Positions 5,592 through 7,664 of a DNA stretch of 7,664 bases are shown here, one piece after another (position 1 is the stretch's first letter; each line of letters begins with the position of its first letter). The translations under genes were made by a program, and so were the position numbers. Under the pieces are notes generated by a model, which did no database searches, had not been told where the DNA came from, and saw only the letters and a list, made by a program, of their open reading frames with translations. The DNA lies in NCBI GenBank assembly GCA_012963895.1, contig DTUW01000073.1:1-7664 (forward strand). Reading direction: 5' to 3'. This DNA is from Campylobacterales bacterium. Lineage in GTDB: Bacteria > Campylobacterota > Campylobacteria > Campylobacterales > Thiovulaceae.

Positions 5592-6797
5592 TTGATTTCT
5601 GTAATTTCTACTATCTTTTTTATCTATATCCTTCTCAAAATCTATATTTCTGTAATGCAAATAGGGTATATTTCACAGGAAATACAAAAAGAACCATTTT
5701 TAATGTCTCGAACTCAATATATTGAAGCTGGACGATATGCTATATCCAAAGAGAGATTGGAGATAGTATCCTCTATCTTTGAATATGGACTATTCCTATT
5801 CTGGATAGATGGTGGATTAAAAGCACTAAATTATACCCTCCAAATAGAGGACGAATTGACAAAATCTACCCTATTCGTTTTAGGATTTATATTTGTAAAT
5901 TCCCTAATCCAGTTACCGATAGAGGTATATAGAAAATTTGTAATTGATGAGCGATTCGGCTTCAACCGCTCAACTCTAAAACTCTACATAGAAGACAAAT
6001 TCAAAGAGCTACTATTAACTATATTTATAGGCACTCCTATTATTGGAGGAATAATATATTTCATAAGTAGTTTCCAACTTTGGTGGTTATGGTCATTTTT
6101 TGCAATCTTTGGAGTTGTGGTGTTTCTAAACATGGTCTATCCAACCCTTATCGTTCCTATTTTCAATAAATTGTCCCCACTTGAAGATAGCGAATTGAAA
6201 AAAAGGATAGAGGAGCTGTTAGCTAAAACAGGTTTTGAAAGTCAAGGAGTCTTTTCAATTGATGCAAGTAAGAGAGATAGTCGTCTAAATGCATATTTTG
6301 GAGGTTTCGGAAAAAGTAAAAGGGTTATCCTCTTTGATACTTTGATTGAAAAACTTCAACCTATCGAACTTATAGCAGTTTTGGGACACGAGTTGGGACA
6401 TTTCAAACATGGAGATATATATAAAAATATAGCGATGGTTGGACTTCTCCTATTTTTGGTCTTCTATGGAATAGGACATATTCCAACAGAGCTGTTTTCA
6501 GAGTTAGGACTACCAAATAGTAGCTATGTTCTCCTCTCCTTTGCTCTTCTGTTTGTATCTGTAATAAGTTTTTTTATGTTGCCAATCTTTGGATTGATAA
6601 GTAGATATAACGAGTTTCAAGCCGATAAGTTCGGTAGTGAATTGAGTGGAAACTCCATCTATCTTCAAGAAGCTCTAAAAAAATTGGTTACAGAGAATAA
6701 ATCGTTCCCAAAAGCCCACCCACTCTATATCTTTTTCTACTATACCCACCCTCCTATTAGTGAGAGACTTAAAGCATTGGAGAAATGGAGAAACTAG
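5592..6797 (+). CDS. M48-family (Ste24/CAAX prenyl protease 1-like) integral membrane metalloprotease
   Basis: Zinc endopeptidase embedded in the inner membrane. From TTG 5592 it has 401 residues, normal for Ste24-type proteins. HELGH at 266-270 supplies the two zinc histidines and the catalytic glutamate, and EFQAD at 341-345 supplies the third ligand, Glu341. IDERFGFN (118-125), FNKLSPLED and SKRDSRLNAYFGGFGKSKR are conserved Ste24 blocks. About seven hydrophobic segments are visible, near residues 2-22, 60-78, 92-112, 140-160, 163-190, 281-298 and 311-337. The frame is open back to 5433 through tRNA-Ser, but that part is tRNA sequence. Starting at ATG 5655 would delete the first membrane segment. 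The gene follows tRNA-Ser by 26 bases and overlaps miaA by 13. Bacteria do not make farnesylated CAAX proteins, so the role is likely membrane-protein quality control or processing, which is an inference. Confidence 0.93.
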   Translation: MISVISTIFFIYILLKIYISVMQIGYISQEIQKEPFLMSRTQYIEAGRYAISKERLEIVSSIFEYGLFLFWIDGGLKALNYTLQIEDELTKSTLFVLGFIFVNSLIQLPIEVYRKFVIDERFGFNRSTLKLYIEDKFKELLLTIFIGTPIIGGIIYFISSFQLWWLWSFFAIFGVVVFLNMVYPTLIVPIFNKLSPLEDSELKKRIEELLAKTGFESQGVFSIDASKRDSRLNAYFGGFGKSKRVILFDTLIEKLQPIELIAVLGHELGHFKHGDIYKNIAMVGLLLFLVFYGIGHIPTELFSELGLPNSSYVLLSFALLFVSVISFFMLPIFGLISRYNEFQADKFGSELSGNSIYLQEALKKLVTENKSFPKAHPLYIFFYYTHPPISERLKALEKWRN

Positions 6798-7664
6798 TTT
6801 CACAACTCAAAAAGTTTGGAGAGATAGCTATTATCGGAGCTACCTCATCGGGTAAAAGTGATATTGCTTTCCAACTTGCTCAAAAGGTAGATAGCTATAT
6901 CTTCTCCATCGACTCTCTTGCTATCTATCGCGAGATAGATATAGTTTCAGCTAAACCCTCCAAATCGATATTAGAAGCTGTTCCCCATTTTGGAATAGAT
7001 GAACTTTCGCCTGATACTAATTCCAATGTTACAACTTTTATCGATATTTACAAAAGAGCGAAAGAGAAGGCAAAAAGAGATGGAAAATATCTCATTATTG
7101 TAGGTGGAACTAGTTTCTATCTCAAATCGCTATTGGTTGGTATTTCTAAATTGCCTAAGGTAGATATAGAGGTTATCGATAAACGAAATAGGATATTGGA
7201 AAATATAGAAGAGGCTTGGGAATTTCTAAAAGAGAGAGACCCTCAATATTGTAGGAATATATCCCAAAACGACATATATAGAATTACCAGAGGATTGGAT
7301 ATTCTTCTCTCCACAAACACCACCCCAACAGAGTGGTTTAGACAAAATCCACCTAAGCCTATTCTTTCCAAAGATATTCCTATTTTCAATATCTCAATCG
7401 ATAGAGAAATATTGAGAAGAAGAATTCAGAAGAGAACTAAACAGATGGTAGAGATGGGGGCTATCGATGAGGTGGAGAGGGTGATTGGAAAATATGGAAA
7501 GGATATTCAGCCATCAAAAGCGATAGGGGTAAAAGAGATATTGGATTATCTCGATGGAAAGATTACCAATATTGAGAAGCTGATTGAACTCATATCTATC
7601 CACACCGCACAACTTGCAAAACGGCAGACTACATTTAATAGAACCCAATTTAGAGATTTTTCAA
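6785..7664 (+). CDS. miaA: tRNA dimethylallyltransferase MiaA (3' partial)
   Basis: Transfers the dimethylallyl group of DMAPP to N6 of A37 in tRNAs that read UNN codons, giving i6A37, the precursor of ms2i6A37. I translated the frame from ATG 6785. It shows the P-loop GATSSGKS (18-25), SIDSLAIYRE with Asp43 (the family's general-base position), the SAKPS loop, PHFGID, VGGTSFYLK (106-114), and near the end HTAQLAKRQTTFNR, the tRNA-contacting family motif. 293 residues are visible. That motif lies close to the C-terminus in relatives, so only some 10-25 residues are probably missing beyond the window. The start overlaps the protease gene by 13 bases. GGAG lies only 2 bases before the ATG, so initiation may depend on coupling to the upstream gene. 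The three tRNAs with A36-A37-A38 upstream are its expected substrates. Confidence 0.96.
   Translation, partial: MEKLVSQLKKFGEIAIIGATSSGKSDIAFQLAQKVDSYIFSIDSLAIYREIDIVSAKPSKSILEAVPHFGIDELSPDTNSNVTTFIDIYKRAKEKAKRDGKYLIIVGGTSFYLKSLLVGISKLPKVDIEVIDKRNRILENIEEAWEFLKERDPQYCRNISQNDIYRITRGLDILLSTNTTPTEWFRQNPPKPILSKDIPIFNISIDREILRRRIQKRTKQMVEMGAIDEVERVIGKYGKDIQPSKAIGVKEILDYLDGKITNIEKLIELISIHTAQLAKRQTTFNRTQFRDFS

Noticed and set aside
1..7664. CRISPR arrays, insertion sequences, phage genes, toxin-antitoxin or defence systems
   Set aside because: I saw no regularly spaced repeats, transposase motifs, terminal inverted repeats, or small gene pairs. Nearly all of the sequence is accounted for by conserved genes and tRNAs. 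The tRNA cluster shows no repeated tRNA 3' end that would mark an integrated element within the window.

Overview
The window looks like a piece of chromosome from an AT-rich member of the Campylobacterota (Epsilonproteobacteria). Three things suggest this: the low GC content, the form of MiaA (the SIDSLAIYREID and VGGTSFYLK segments resemble the Campylobacter protein as I remember it), and hydrogenase maturation genes, common in hydrogen-using sulfur/nitrate lineages such as Sulfurimonas or Sulfurovum. The genus is an inference; no rRNA is present.

Layout. Positions 1-1981 (+) hold the end of hypB, then hypC and hypD, joined by 1-bp overlaps. They encode NiFe-hydrogenase maturation: nickel insertion (HypB) and assembly of the Fe(CN)2CO group (HypC-HypD). 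hypE and hypA do not follow; the run ends at a convergent gene, with hairpins in the 96-bp gap. Positions 2078-5073 (-) are a tight operon read argG -> D-2-hydroxyacid dehydrogenase -> extended SDR epimerase/dehydratase, with a 0-bp gap and then a 4-bp overlap. ArgG is arginine biosynthesis; the other two are oxidoreductases of unknown substrate whose sequences hint at surface-sugar chemistry rather than amino-acid synthesis.

Positions 5074-5174 are a divergent control region. On the + strand it carries a near-consensus sigma-70 promoter with a GC-rich discriminator, typical of stable RNA genes. On the - strand it has a likely extended -10 and a strong ribosome binding site for argG. Positions 5175-5565 (+) hold four tRNA genes, Gly(GCC), Leu(UAA), Cys(GCA) and Ser(UGA), all with encoded CCA.

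Only 26 bp after tRNA-Ser, with no visible terminator, an M48/Ste24-type membrane metalloprotease begins, best read from a TTG codon. It overlaps miaA (tRNA A37 prenyltransferase) by 13 bp, and miaA runs off the window close to its C-terminus. Three of the four tRNAs carry the A36-A37-A38 signature of MiaA substrates, so this appears to be a tRNA/protein-coding transcription unit that joins a modifying enzyme to its substrates.

Most of the window is recognisable housekeeping or accessory metabolism. I did not find a clear undescribed defence or mobile system. The points most worth a second look are the tRNA-protease-miaA unit and the two uncharacterised dehydrogenases coupled to argG.
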